DNA of 58,613 nucleotides from Clostridiaceae bacterium. Its GTDB lineage: Bacteria; Bacillota; Clostridia; TANB77; CAG-508. Below are positions 17,226-26,965 of the stretch, in pieces. The position numbers and the translations under genes were made by a program. The notes under the pieces were generated by a model that had not been told where the DNA came from, ran no database searches, and worked only from the letters and a program-made list of their open reading frames with translations. The DNA lies in the NCBI GenBank assembly GCA_012513065.1, contig JAAZCX010000032.1, positions 1-58,613 of the forward strand, written 5' to 3'. Numbering within the stretch: position 1 is the stretch's first letter; every line of letters begins with the position of its first letter.

Positions 17226-17573
17226 ATGGGAACTTATAATATACCTAGAAATGTAAAAGGAGAAGGAAGAATATTATTTATATTCTCTACTAAAAGCTTA
17301 ATATATTCAGCTATAGGAGCAGGAATAGGATTACCTTTATACTTTATATTATCAGCTTTTGAACTTAATGTAGTAGGTATTATTATAATGTTATTATTTG
17401 CATTAATTGGATTTGGAATAGGAACATTTAAATTTCCAGAGTTTGCAGGACTTAAGTTCACAAAAACTATTGGAGGAGAAAATGTTGATGATATAATAAA
17501 AAGAGCAATTAATTTCAATAAAAAAGGAAAAAAGATTTATATTTATACTAAGGAGGAAGAAAAAAATGGATAA
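17226..17573 (+). CDS. PrgI family (VirB3-like) secretion protein
   Basis: The 115-residue protein begins MGTYNIPRNVKGEGRILFIF, the conserved opening of PrgI family proteins of Gram-positive conjugation systems. It has two membrane helices (ILFIFSTKSLIYSAIGAG... and a second near residue 40-65) and ends in a charged tail (NFNKKGKKIYIYTKEEEK). PrgI and VirB3 are small inner-membrane parts of the secretion channel that partner the VirB4 ATPase. It overlaps the next gene by 8 bases. Confidence 0.87.
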   Translation: MGTYNIPRNVKGEGRILFIFSTKSLIYSAIGAGIGLPLYFILSAFELNVVGIIIMLLFALIGFGIGTFKFPEFAGLKFTKTIGGENVDDIIKRAINFNKKGKKIYIYTKEEEKNG

Positions 17574-18771
17574 TATAAAATTACTAACGATTATTCTAGC
17601 AGTTGTACTTGGAATAATGGTAATGCTATTAATTATATTAGCACTTGTATATTTGTCTTCAAAGATGAAAAAAAATGAAGTACAACAATCTAAAAGTGTA
17701 AGTCCAGTAAAAAGCGGAACTAAAAAATATAAAGAATATAGAACAGAATCTATTATGAATTTTTTAGAATTTGATACCATAATTGATAATATGATTTCAC
17801 AAAAAAATGGAATGCGTTATATTATGGTTGTTGAATGCCAAGGTATAAATTATGATTTAATGTCAGAAGTAGAAAAAAATTCAGTTGAAGAAGGATTTAT
17901 TCAATTTCTAAATTCACTTCGTCATCCTATACAAATTTATACACAGACTAGAACAATAAATTTAAATAGCAGTATAGAAACATACAGAGAAAAAATAAAA
18001 GAAGTACAGCTTGAATTTGAAAAACAACAAATGCAATATAATGAAATGTTACGTTCTGGAAGATATTCAGATGAACAATTAAAAAAAGCACAATTTGAAT
18101 TAGTAAAACATAAAAATTTGTATGAATATGGAAAAGATATTATTTTCAATACAGAAAAAATGAGTATGAATAAAAATGTTTTAAATAAAAAATACTATGT
18201 AATTATTCCATATGTTGTAGAAGAATTAGGAGAAAACAAATATGACAAAATAGAACAAAGAAATTTTGCTTTTTCTGAATTATATACAAGAGCTCAATCT
18301 GTTGTAAGAACTTTAGGAGTTTGTGGAATAAATTCAAAAATAATGACTTCGAACGAATTAGTAGAACTTTTATATATGGCATATAACAGAGATGAAGCAG
18401 AAGTATACGGATTGGAAAAAGCATTAAAAGCAGGATATGATGAATTATATTCAACAGCACCAGATGTAATAGATAAACAAATAAAAGCTTTAGATAGAGA
18501 AATTGAACAAGCAGCTTTAGAAGAAGCAAAAGCAAAAGTTGTAGAAGTAAAAACAGAAAAACAAAAAGCATTGGAAGAAAAGAGAGAAAATAAAGAAGAT
18601 TTAATAGATGAACTTGCAAGGTTAATTATTGAAGAGAATGAAAATATAATAGGTAAAGATGTAGCTAAAGAAGCAGTTACTAAAATAAACAAAAAGAAAA
18701 ATAGTGAAGAAGGAGGAACAAAAGATAATGTTCAAAAAGCAAAAAGAATTAGAAAATCAAAGACAGCTTAA
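17566..18771 (+). CDS. Membrane-anchored protein resembling the N-terminal part of VirB4/TraC
   Basis: The 401-residue product has one N-terminal helix (residues about 8-30), then a cytoplasmic domain: EYRTESIMNFLEFDTIIDNM, MVVECQGINYDLMS, FIQFLNSLRHPIQIYTQTRT. Such stretches recall the N-terminal TraC-like domain that normally precedes the ATPase in VirB4 proteins. Residues about 300-401 are a long charged helix rich in Glu, Lys and Ala, likely a coiled coil. There is no Walker motif. It overlaps the PrgI gene by 8 bases and the VirB4 gene by 44. I infer a membrane dock for the ATPase; the family link is by eye. Confidence 0.65.
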   Translation: MDNIKLLTIILAVVLGIMVMLLIILALVYLSSKMKKNEVQQSKSVSPVKSGTKKYKEYRTESIMNFLEFDTIIDNMISQKNGMRYIMVVECQGINYDLMSEVEKNSVEEGFIQFLNSLRHPIQIYTQTRTINLNSSIETYREKIKEVQLEFEKQQMQYNEMLRSGRYSDEQLKKAQFELVKHKNLYEYGKDIIFNTEKMSMNKNVLNKKYYVIIPYVVEELGENKYDKIEQRNFAFSELYTRAQSVVRTLGVCGINSKIMTSNELVELLYMAYNRDEAEVYGLEKALKAGYDELYSTAPDVIDKQIKALDREIEQAALEEAKAKVVEVKTEKQKALEEKRENKEDLIDELARLIIEENENIIGKDVAKEAVTKINKKKNSEEGGTKDNVQKAKRIRKSKTA

Positions 18772-20698
18772 TAACGATTATTCTAATGCAGATGAATATC
18801 AAGTATTAAAGAAAAAAACAATAAAAGAACTAATTGCTCCTTCAGGAATAGATGCTAGTAACATAGATCACTTAGAAATTATTTCAAATGTAACAAAATA
18901 TGCTAGAAGCTTTTTCGTATCTACTCTTCCAAGAATGGCAACTTTTCCAGAATTGTTTAGAGATATGTATTTATTTGGAGATATAAATACATCTATATAC
19001 ATAAACCCAATTGCAGAGTCAAGATCTCAAAATGAATTAAATAGAACAATTAATGAATTAGAGACAGAAAGAATCGTAGCAGCAGATAGAGGAAATATAA
19101 ATAGAGAGAGTACTCTAGGACAAAAAAGATGGGAAGCAGAACAATTAAGAGATGAAATTGCTGCTGGATACAATAAATTATTTGAAGCTTCAGTTGTATC
19201 AACATTATTTGCATATAGTTTAGAAGATTTAAATAGATATACTAAATTATTAGCAACTGAAATGTCAAAATCATTAGTTGGAGTTAAAAGTGCTTGGGGA
19301 ATGCAAGAAGAAGCATTTCAAAGTAATTTACCTTTAATGCAAGATAAAGTTAAAAAGAATCATACATTTGATAGACGTTCAATGGGAACAGTTTTTCCAT
19401 TTACAACATCAGAGGTAGGACATCCAACTGGAATTCCTTTAGGATTTAATAAACAAACTGGAGTTCCAATATTGTTTGATAATTTCCATTCATCACTTGC
19501 AAATTATAATATGGTTATATTTGCAAAGTCTGGTGCTGGTAAATCAGTAACTATGAAAACATTAATTTCACGTTCAGCAGTATTAATGGGAATTGAAAGT
19601 TTAGCGTTAGATGCCGAAGGTGAATATAGTATAGTTGCAGAGAGTCTAGGAGGAATTAATGTAGTAATTAGTCCTAACTCTAAAACTGTAATAAATTTAT
19701 TTGATATTGAACCAGAAACAATTAAAGATGAAATAACAGGAAGAAATAGAACTATAATTAATGTAGAAAGTAAAGTAGAGGATGTTACTCAAGCATTACT
19801 TACTATGGCAAGAGGTAGTACAAGATCAAAAGAAGTTAATGAATTAACAAAACAAATTATTTCAGAAGCAGTATCAGAAGAATATTTTGCAGCTCATATC
19901 ACAAGTGATCCAAGAAGTTTATACCAAACAAGCGATGTTACAACAGGTGATATTTTAGGAAAACAAAAGAAACAAATGCCAACAATTGGTTCATGGTATA
20001 AAAGAATATTAAAAAAAGCTCAACAAAATACAAATGTAGATTATCAATTCCATTATAGTTATTTAATAAAAGTTATGAAACAATATATTAGAGAGTATAA
20101 TGGACAAATGGCGTATTTTGATGGACAATCTACTTTTGATTTGTTAGATGGAGCATTATTTATAAACTTAGATATTTCTCAATTAGAAGAAAGATTTGCA
20201 AGACCACTTGCACAACAAATATTACTTTCTTGGATTTGGGAAAAGTATGTAAAGAAAAATAGTGAAGATAGAACTAAGGCTTCAAAGAAGAGAGTTTTAA
20301 TTGATGAGGCATGGATGTTACTTCCATACCCAGAAGCAGTAGATTTCTTAAATACAATGGCACGTCGTGCTAGAAAAAGAAATGTTTCTTTAGCAATTAT
20401 TTCTCAAAGATTTCAAGATTTTTATGAGAAACCAGAAGCACAAGCAGTTTTAACTTCATCAGATACAAAATTATTCTTAGCACAAGATAAAGCTGAAATA
20501 GAATACTTAAAAGAAGTATTTAAATTAAGCTCTGGAGAAGCAAATTTCTTAGTAACATGCTTTAAAGGAGAAGGATTACTAAAAGTAGGATCAGATACAG
20601 CGATTATTCAAATAAAACCAACAGCAAAAGAATTTGAATTCGTAGAAACAAATATTAATAAGTTGGTACAAATGGACAAAAAAAGAAACGAATACTAG
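18728..20698 (+). CDS. VirB4-family secretion ATPase
   Basis: VirB4 ATPases power assembly of and transport through type IV channels. I start the gene at ATG 18728, 11 bases after AGGAGG, giving 656 residues; a GTG at 18704 is possible. After an N-terminal domain the Walker A motif FAKSGAGKSVTMK has its lysine at about residue 272. Walker B is RVLIDEAW with Asp526/Glu527, and ISQR follows as a sensor. The region NYNMVIFAKSGAGKS with FDNFHSSLANYN before it is typical of TraE/VirB4-class proteins from Gram-positive elements. No second ATPase of VirD4 or VirB11 type is seen. Confidence 0.93.
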   Translation: MFKKQKELENQRQLNNDYSNADEYQVLKKKTIKELIAPSGIDASNIDHLEIISNVTKYARSFFVSTLPRMATFPELFRDMYLFGDINTSIYINPIAESRSQNELNRTINELETERIVAADRGNINRESTLGQKRWEAEQLRDEIAAGYNKLFEASVVSTLFAYSLEDLNRYTKLLATEMSKSLVGVKSAWGMQEEAFQSNLPLMQDKVKKNHTFDRRSMGTVFPFTTSEVGHPTGIPLGFNKQTGVPILFDNFHSSLANYNMVIFAKSGAGKSVTMKTLISRSAVLMGIESLALDAEGEYSIVAESLGGINVVISPNSKTVINLFDIEPETIKDEITGRNRTIINVESKVEDVTQALLTMARGSTRSKEVNELTKQIISEAVSEEYFAAHITSDPRSLYQTSDVTTGDILGKQKKQMPTIGSWYKRILKKAQQNTNVDYQFHYSYLIKVMKQYIREYNGQMAYFDGQSTFDLLDGALFINLDISQLEERFARPLAQQILLSWIWEKYVKKNSEDRTKASKKRVLIDEAWMLLPYPEAVDFLNTMARRARKRNVSLAIISQRFQDFYEKPEAQAVLTSSDTKLFLAQDKAEIEYLKEVFKLSSGEANFLVTCFKGEGLLKVGSDTAIIQIKPTAKEFEFVETNINKLVQMDKKRNEY

Positions 20699-20713
20699 GA
20701 GGATGTAAATAGT

Positions 20714-23188
20714 ATGAAAGAATTTACTAAAAAGGGCATACTACAAAAGACAATTATATCAATATTGGTAGCAATAATGCTTATTAATTTCATATTTCCA
20801 ACAGTTGTAAGAGCAAAGGGAGATGAAGTTGGAGGAGTTTTATACACTCCTATTCAATCTTTGGTAGTAGCCATAGGAGATGGACTAATGAGCTTAGTAA
20901 ATACATGTGCATATGGTGAAACAGTATCTCCAGTTTTATATCTTAGTACAGGAAGTTGGTGGCAATTTTGGGGAACATATGCAATCTTATATGTTGCATT
21001 TCCACCAGCAGCTTTACTATATACGGTATCTGCAGGATTAGAATATTTTGAAGTTACAGATACAAATATGTTACCTGATTCTTTACAATTACCGGTATTT
21101 TTAATATCACCAGAGAAAATATTTTCAAATGAAGTACCATTATTAGATGTAAATATAATTAATCCAAATGAGTATAAAGATTATAATGGAGAAATTAAAG
21201 AATCACCAGTTATGGTTATGCAATCTGCAATTTCAAGATGGTATATAGATTTTAGAAATTTAGCTACTGTTGCTTTATTAACAATTCTTGTATATGTTGC
21301 AATTCGTATAATTATATCTTCAACATCACAAGATAAAGCAAAATATAAGCAAATGTTTACAGATTGGCTTGTAGCATTTTGTTTGTTATTCTTTATGCAT
21401 TATATTATGAGTTTTTCCATTACTATGGTAGAATCAATAACAGATTCAATAAAAAGTCAAAATAGTGGATTACAGATTCCAATAAGTATAGATACAATAG
21501 TTGAAAAATATGATTTAGATGACGAACAAAAAAAGATATTAGAGGTATTTAGAACAAATGAAGGATTTTATTCAACAGGTTTAATGGGAGAAGCTAGATT
21601 TAAAGCACAATTAAATGGAATAGTTAAAAATGGAGATTTAAAGGACTTGATTGCAGATGGAGGAACTGAACAATTTGCATATACAACTATATATATAGTA
21701 TTGGTTATATATACAATTATGTTCTTATTTATATATATTAAGAGGGTAATATATATTATTTTCTTAACTGTAATTTCACCATTAGTAGCACTTACATATC
21801 CACTTGATAAAATGCAAGACGGAAAAGCACAAGGATTTAACACATGGTTAAAAGAATATATATTTAACTTACTTATCCAACCACTTCATCTTATATTATA
21901 TACGTTATTAGTAGGAACAGCGATGGAATTAGCATCAACATATATGATATATCCATTGGTAGTATTAGGATTTTTGTTACAATCTGAAAAAATATTACGT
22001 AAGCTATTTGGATTTGAGAAATCTTTCACAGCATCTTCACTAGTAAACGGAGCTTTAGGTGGAGCTTTAGCAATGAAAGGTCTTAGCGCACTAGGTGGTG
22101 GAGCTAAAAAAATGATAAAAGGTGGCAAAGGCGGAAAAGGTGGATCAGATGATTCAAAAGATAGCAAAATAAGAATGGCTAGTGCAGATAGAACTGCAGA
22201 TAATCCAAAAGGTGAAGATGATTATTTAGTAAATTCACTTAATGGTGGTTCTAATGTAAATTCTTCTGATAATGAAGCAATAATAGCAGAACAATACAAA
22301 AATGATGGATTTGATAAAAACGTTGACGGAGAATACTATAATCCTTCAACCGATGAATATGATGCTGATTACAGTCCATTTAAAGATCCTGATTATATAA
22401 GAAAAACAAATATTGAAACAGATAGTAATGAAGAAGGTATTGAAAGTAATGAAGAAGGTATTGAAAGCAATGAAGAAGCTATTGAAAGCAATGAAGAAAT
22501 AGAAGGAAAAAGAAATAGATTCTTTTCTGGAGTAAAAGAACTTGGAGGAAGATATGTTTCTCCAAATCTTAAAAAAGCAGGATTAGGATTAATTAAAGGT
22601 GCAGCAATTGGAATTGGTGCAGGAACATTAGGAACAATAGGAGTTGCAGCTGGTTTAGCATCTGATGACTTCTCAAATGTAGCAAAATATGGTGCAGCAG
22701 GATTAGGTATTGGAGGAACAATAGGAGGAAATGTTGGTGATAAAGCAATAAAATTACCATCAGAAGCATATAGAAAAGGTAAAGAAGTATCAGATACATT
22801 TAGAAAAGGATATTATACTAAAGACGAATATAAAGCAATTAAGAATAGACAACTTGACGATCAATTCATGAAAGATAAAGAAGCACAAGAATTATATAAA
22901 GAAAAATTTGATAAAGATTATAAAACTGCAATGGAAAAAGCAAAAGAATACAGAAAACATGGAATAACAGATAATGAAGTTATTATCAAAGCTATGAAAG
23001 CAAAATCTAAATATGCAGGTTCAGATTTAGCAGATTCTAGAAGAATAATATCAGCTAAATTAGCTAAAAATGTTTCAAATGAAAAAGACGTTGAAAGTAT
23101 TAAAAAGCGTTTAAAAGAAAAAGGTATAAGACAAGAACAAATAGATGACCAAGCTGAAATGATAAGAAAGATTAAAGGTTTAGTATAG
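20714..23188 (+). CDS. VirB6/TrbL-like membrane channel protein
   Basis: An 824-residue protein with an N-terminal signal-anchor (residues about 12-33), then about six more helices up to residue 440, including NLATVALLTILVYVAIRIII and WLVAFCLLFFMHYIMSF, a layout of Gram-positive VirB6/TrbL-like channel subunits. YKQMFTDWLVAF is a conserved-looking segment. The C-terminal 370 residues are soluble: a Gly/Lys-rich stretch (MIKGGKGGKGGSDDSKDSK), four in-frame SNEE repeats (about residues 571-597), a Gly-rich helical pair (near 625-680) and a long charged helix. It lies between VirB4 and the VirB8-like genes. The long tail is unusual for the family. Confidence 0.82.
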   Translation: MKEFTKKGILQKTIISILVAIMLINFIFPTVVRAKGDEVGGVLYTPIQSLVVAIGDGLMSLVNTCAYGETVSPVLYLSTGSWWQFWGTYAILYVAFPPAALLYTVSAGLEYFEVTDTNMLPDSLQLPVFLISPEKIFSNEVPLLDVNIINPNEYKDYNGEIKESPVMVMQSAISRWYIDFRNLATVALLTILVYVAIRIIISSTSQDKAKYKQMFTDWLVAFCLLFFMHYIMSFSITMVESITDSIKSQNSGLQIPISIDTIVEKYDLDDEQKKILEVFRTNEGFYSTGLMGEARFKAQLNGIVKNGDLKDLIADGGTEQFAYTTIYIVLVIYTIMFLFIYIKRVIYIIFLTVISPLVALTYPLDKMQDGKAQGFNTWLKEYIFNLLIQPLHLILYTLLVGTAMELASTYMIYPLVVLGFLLQSEKILRKLFGFEKSFTASSLVNGALGGALAMKGLSALGGGAKKMIKGGKGGKGGSDDSKDSKIRMASADRTADNPKGEDDYLVNSLNGGSNVNSSDNEAIIAEQYKNDGFDKNVDGEYYNPSTDEYDADYSPFKDPDYIRKTNIETDSNEEGIESNEEGIESNEEAIESNEEIEGKRNRFFSGVKELGGRYVSPNLKKAGLGLIKGAAIGIGAGTLGTIGVAAGLASDDFSNVAKYGAAGLGIGGTIGGNVGDKAIKLPSEAYRKGKEVSDTFRKGYYTKDEYKAIKNRQLDDQFMKDKEAQELYKEKFDKDYKTAMEKAKEYRKHGITDNEVIIKAMKAKSKYAGSDLADSRRIISAKLAKNVSNEKDVESIKKRLKEKGIRQEQIDDQAEMIRKIKGLV
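22424..22504 (+). repeat. Tandem 21-base coding repeat in the VirB6-like gene
   Basis: Three in-frame units of 21 bases (22424-22444, 22445-22465, 22466-22486) and a shorter fourth (22487-22504) encode SNEEGIE, SNEEGIE, SNEEAIE and SNEEIE. The first two are identical at DNA level, so the array is young and likely to vary in copy number. Confidence 0.9.
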
Positions 23189-23197
23189 GAGTTATAA

Positions 23198-24139
23198 ATG
23201 AATATTTTAAAATATTATCATGAAAACAGAATTGGTATATGGATTACAATTATCGCTATTATTATAATAATAATAGCGATACAAACTATTAATGGTATTA
23301 TTAAAAATAATAATGGGGTTAAAAGTAATAATTTAAGTAATCAAAACGATATTATAAAAGAACAAGATTATAAAAATAATCTAAATCCGAATATATTAAT
23401 TTCAGATACTGAAGTAGTAAAAGAAAAACAACTTATAATTGACCAATTTATTAGATATTGTAATACAGGAAAAATACAAAAGGCATATGATTTATTATCA
23501 GATAATTGCAAAAAACAATTATTTCCAACATTAGAGATATTTAAGCAAAATTATTATAATATTAATTTTCAAACTACTAGATTATATAGTAAAGAAAAAT
23601 TTCTTGAGAAAACGTATAAAATAAAATTATACGAAGATATATTATCTACTGGAAATGCTAATTCAAAAGTTATTGAAGATTATTATACAATAATAAATAA
23701 AGATGATAATGTGAAAATTAATATTAGCAATTATATAAATGAAATAAATTTAGACAAATCTATGTCTAATAATAAATTAAAAGTAAATATTGTAAAAAAA
23801 CAAGTATATAAAGAATATGAAGAATATGAAATAAATATAACAAATTTAACTTACAATGATATCTTATTAGATAGTCAAGAAACAACCAAAAGTATATATT
23901 TAACAGGAAATAAAAACGTTCAATATTATTCATTATCACATGAGATGTCAACAAATGATTTAGTAGTGAAATCAAAAGGAACAAAGACTATATTTATAAA
24001 ATTTAATAAAGAATATAATTCAAATAGTACAATAAATAGCTTGAATTTTACAGATATTATCGAAAATAATGAAGAATATCAAAAAATAAATAAAAAAAGT
24101 GAATATAAAAATAGAAGTAAGTTTTATATGAATTTTTAA
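23198..24139 (+). CDS. Membrane-anchored NTF2/VirB8-like protein
   Basis: A 313-residue protein with a single N-terminal helix (residues about 12-34) and an outside domain. The segment DQFIRYCNTGKIQKAYDLLSD followed by FPTLEIFKQNYY matches the opening of NTF2-like domains such as those of TcpC and VirB8, where a short helix-loop-helix carries A-Y-x-L-L/x-D. A similar segment occurs in the gene at 26966. VirB8-type proteins scaffold the secretion complex on the outside of the membrane. It follows the VirB6-like gene by 9 bases. The fold is inferred from pattern, not proven. Confidence 0.62.
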   Translation: MNILKYYHENRIGIWITIIAIIIIIIAIQTINGIIKNNNGVKSNNLSNQNDIIKEQDYKNNLNPNILISDTEVVKEKQLIIDQFIRYCNTGKIQKAYDLLSDNCKKQLFPTLEIFKQNYYNINFQTTRLYSKEKFLEKTYKIKLYEDILSTGNANSKVIEDYYTIINKDDNVKINISNYINEINLDKSMSNNKLKVNIVKKQVYKEYEEYEINITNLTYNDILLDSQETTKSIYLTGNKNVQYYSLSHEMSTNDLVVKSKGTKTIFIKFNKEYNSNSTINSLNFTDIIENNEEYQKINKKSEYKNRSKFYMNF

Positions 24140-24175
24140 TGCAAAAAAATGTACTAATAAAAGGAGGTGATATCT

Positions 24176-26956
24176 TTGAACGATGAAAATAACAACGAAC
24201 AATTGCAAGATGATGAATTAGAGCAAAATGTAAAAAAATCTGCAAAAAAAGCTGGAAAAGAGGCAGCAAGGCAAGTAGCTAGAGTAGCAAAAGAATTAGC
24301 TAAAAAAGCAATATCTGCATTAGTTAAAGCAATTGGAATTAAAGGAATACTTATAATATTAGCTGTAATTGTTGTTATTGTTTTATTAGCAGGATTTTGG
24401 TATGGAATAAAGGAAAATCTGTTTAAAGATGTCTCTGAAATTGCCCATGGTATAACTGAAGATGGATCAGGGCAAATAACTGATATAACTACTATTAATG
24501 AAAGAGAGCTAGAAATCGATACAGAAGAATTAGAAAGAAGATTAGATGAATGGTTTGAAGAGAAAAATATAAATAAAGAAACAGTAGGAATATCAGAAGA
24601 TTATAATGAGCTTAAAAAATTCTTAGAAGCTGAAATTGTAACATTATATCCGGATTTAAGACTAAGAAATGAAATAGGTACACAAGTACCAGAAGGAAAA
24701 CTACAAGGATGTGTAATATTTAATAGAAATTATGAAGATGGAAGTTCAGAAGTATTAGAATACACTCCATATGATGAATTTATATTAGAAGTTGCAAAAT
24801 TAGGAAAAAAAATAGATGAAGAACAAACCCAGGAACAAATATATTTTACAAAAACAGAAGTAGAAGAACATTATAATGATTTAAAAAGAAAATTTACATT
24901 AGATGAAAATAATAATTTAATTTTAGTAGGAATGCATAGTAGTCAAACATTAGTTACTTTTAGTGATTATGCAAAAGAAGAAGGAAATATAGATGGTACA
25001 GGTAATGCATATATATTTGGTATTGATGTAAAAAAAGTAAATTATCAAAGTGTTATTGAAAAATATTCAATGCCATTTGAAGTATCCTTAGCACTTTTAA
25101 TGACATCACAAAATAGTGGATATTGTGAAGCAGTAGCAGATTTAGCTAAAAAATCTAATATTTATATTGATATACAAGATAATGCTACTACTAGTGTATT
25201 AACAGATGTATATAGTTATGATTCGGACTTTGAATTAGAAAGATATGTTAAATATAGAACAGTTACAGAAACAGAAGGAGCACTTGTTAGAAGTCCAACC
25301 ACAGAAATAGTAACTAGACTACCAGCAACAAGAACAGAAACCATAAATACATATGACCCATATCCAATGACAGGAAATGTAACATTAAATAATAGTGCAT
25401 ACAAAACAACAGTACAAACATTAAAAAATATTAATGTTTATTTATGCGTAAAAAGTGTAAATACATGGATTACAGAATATACATCAAGCTATACAAATAA
25501 TGTAGTTAATGAAGAGGTTAGTAGTGAATGGTTACCAGAAGAAGATGAAATAGAATTTGTTGAAGTAACAGATTATCATAGTCTTTGTGATACATATATA
25601 CCAATATCTTCAGAATTAGATATAATGGAAAACAGAGCAACAACTAAAGAAAAGAAATATAATAAAAAAATGAATAGTACAACAAATACAACAAGCAATA
25701 CTTATACTAAAAGTACTTCAACAGTAATAGAAACGCCTGAAAAATTCCTATCATTATTAAAAATTGATCTAAACACAGGAGAATTTGATGCACAAAATTT
25801 ATCAAATAATACCCAAAAATTACAATATAAAAATATAGGGGAAACAACAGCCTTTTCACCAGAGAATAATTTATTAAGCAGTTTAGAAGTATTATATTCG
25901 TTAATATCATCTAATTCAAGAACAGTAAATTTTGAAGATACTATGAAATACCTATTTGATTTATATCAAGGTAAAGTAACGTTAAATGAAAATAGAGATT
26001 TTTCAATATATGAACCAGGAAATTTTTATGAAGCAGGTAGTGGAATTTATGGTAGTAGTGTACAAGAAAAAGTATGGTTTGCATTAAAAAATTTAGGATA
26101 TAGTGATTATGCAGTAGCAGGAGCAATGGGAAATATAGATTATGAATCTTCAGGATTTTCAACAGTTGCAGTAGAAGGTGGATCTGGAGAAGGAATTGGA
26201 CTATGCCAATGGTCATTTGGAAGAAAAACTCAATTAATACAATATGCAGAGTCTAAAGGCTTGTCATGGCAAGATGAAGATACACAAATAGAATTTTTGG
26301 TGGCTGAAATATCTGGACAAGGTGTAGCAAGCGATTATGCTAATCAAAGAACTAAAGGTACGGTATCAGGAAATACTTATACAAGTGCAAGTTGGGCAAG
26401 TGCTACAACAATAAATGATGCTACTTTAACATTTATGGTATTTTTTGAAAGCCCATCTAATTTAAATAGTTTACGAGAAAGACAAGCAAGAGCACAAAAT
26501 TACTATAATCAATTTAATGGAAGGGAAGCACCAGTAAATACAAACATAGAGCTAACTGGAGAAAATGCAAACAAAATGTTAAATATGATAAATAGAGCAT
26601 ATGCTATAGCAAGTGATGATACTTATCAATATAGCCAAGCAAATAGAAATGAAGAATTCTATTATGATTGTTCAAGTTTTGTTTCAAGATTATATGTTGA
26701 TTATTTTGGAATTAGTAGATTAGATAGTGGAAGAAATGAAACAGGAACAGAAAATATTAGGGAAAACTGCGAGAGAAGTTATCAAATAGTAAGTTTAACA
26801 AGTCTACAACCAGGAGATATTTTATGGAAAAATGGACATACGGCTTTATACATTGGAGATAATACTATTGTTGAAGCAAAAGGAACAAATTATGGAATTG
26901 TAGTAGATACATTAACAGCTGGAAGATTTGTAAAAGCATATAGAATTATTTATTAG
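24176..26956 (+). CDS. Bifunctional wall hydrolase (phage-type lysozyme plus NlpC/P60), VirB1-like
   Basis: I start at TTG 24176, 8 bases after a full AAGGAGGTGAT site; an upstream GTG lies inside that site. The 926-residue product has a basic N-terminus, one helix (residues about 57-78), a long linker, a tail-lysozyme domain with NIDYESSGF (Glu near 657) and GIGLCQWS, and a C-terminal NlpC/P60 domain with DCSSF (Cys832), GHTALYIGD (His888) and a possible Glu900. Conjugation machines of Gram-positives use such enzymes to open the wall (VirB1/TcpG role). It sits between the two VirB8-like genes. Confidence 0.88.
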   Translation: MNDENNNEQLQDDELEQNVKKSAKKAGKEAARQVARVAKELAKKAISALVKAIGIKGILIILAVIVVIVLLAGFWYGIKENLFKDVSEIAHGITEDGSGQITDITTINERELEIDTEELERRLDEWFEEKNINKETVGISEDYNELKKFLEAEIVTLYPDLRLRNEIGTQVPEGKLQGCVIFNRNYEDGSSEVLEYTPYDEFILEVAKLGKKIDEEQTQEQIYFTKTEVEEHYNDLKRKFTLDENNNLILVGMHSSQTLVTFSDYAKEEGNIDGTGNAYIFGIDVKKVNYQSVIEKYSMPFEVSLALLMTSQNSGYCEAVADLAKKSNIYIDIQDNATTSVLTDVYSYDSDFELERYVKYRTVTETEGALVRSPTTEIVTRLPATRTETINTYDPYPMTGNVTLNNSAYKTTVQTLKNINVYLCVKSVNTWITEYTSSYTNNVVNEEVSSEWLPEEDEIEFVEVTDYHSLCDTYIPISSELDIMENRATTKEKKYNKKMNSTTNTTSNTYTKSTSTVIETPEKFLSLLKIDLNTGEFDAQNLSNNTQKLQYKNIGETTAFSPENNLLSSLEVLYSLISSNSRTVNFEDTMKYLFDLYQGKVTLNENRDFSIYEPGNFYEAGSGIYGSSVQEKVWFALKNLGYSDYAVAGAMGNIDYESSGFSTVAVEGGSGEGIGLCQWSFGRKTQLIQYAESKGLSWQDEDTQIEFLVAEISGQGVASDYANQRTKGTVSGNTYTSASWASATTINDATLTFMVFFESPSNLNSLRERQARAQNYYNQFNGREAPVNTNIELTGENANKMLNMINRAYAIASDDTYQYSQANRNEEFYYDCSSFVSRLYVDYFGISRLDSGRNETGTENIRENCERSYQIVSLTSLQPGDILWKNGHTALYIGDNTIVEAKGTNYGIVVDTLTAGRFVKAYRIIY

Positions 26957-26965
26957 GAGAAAAGT

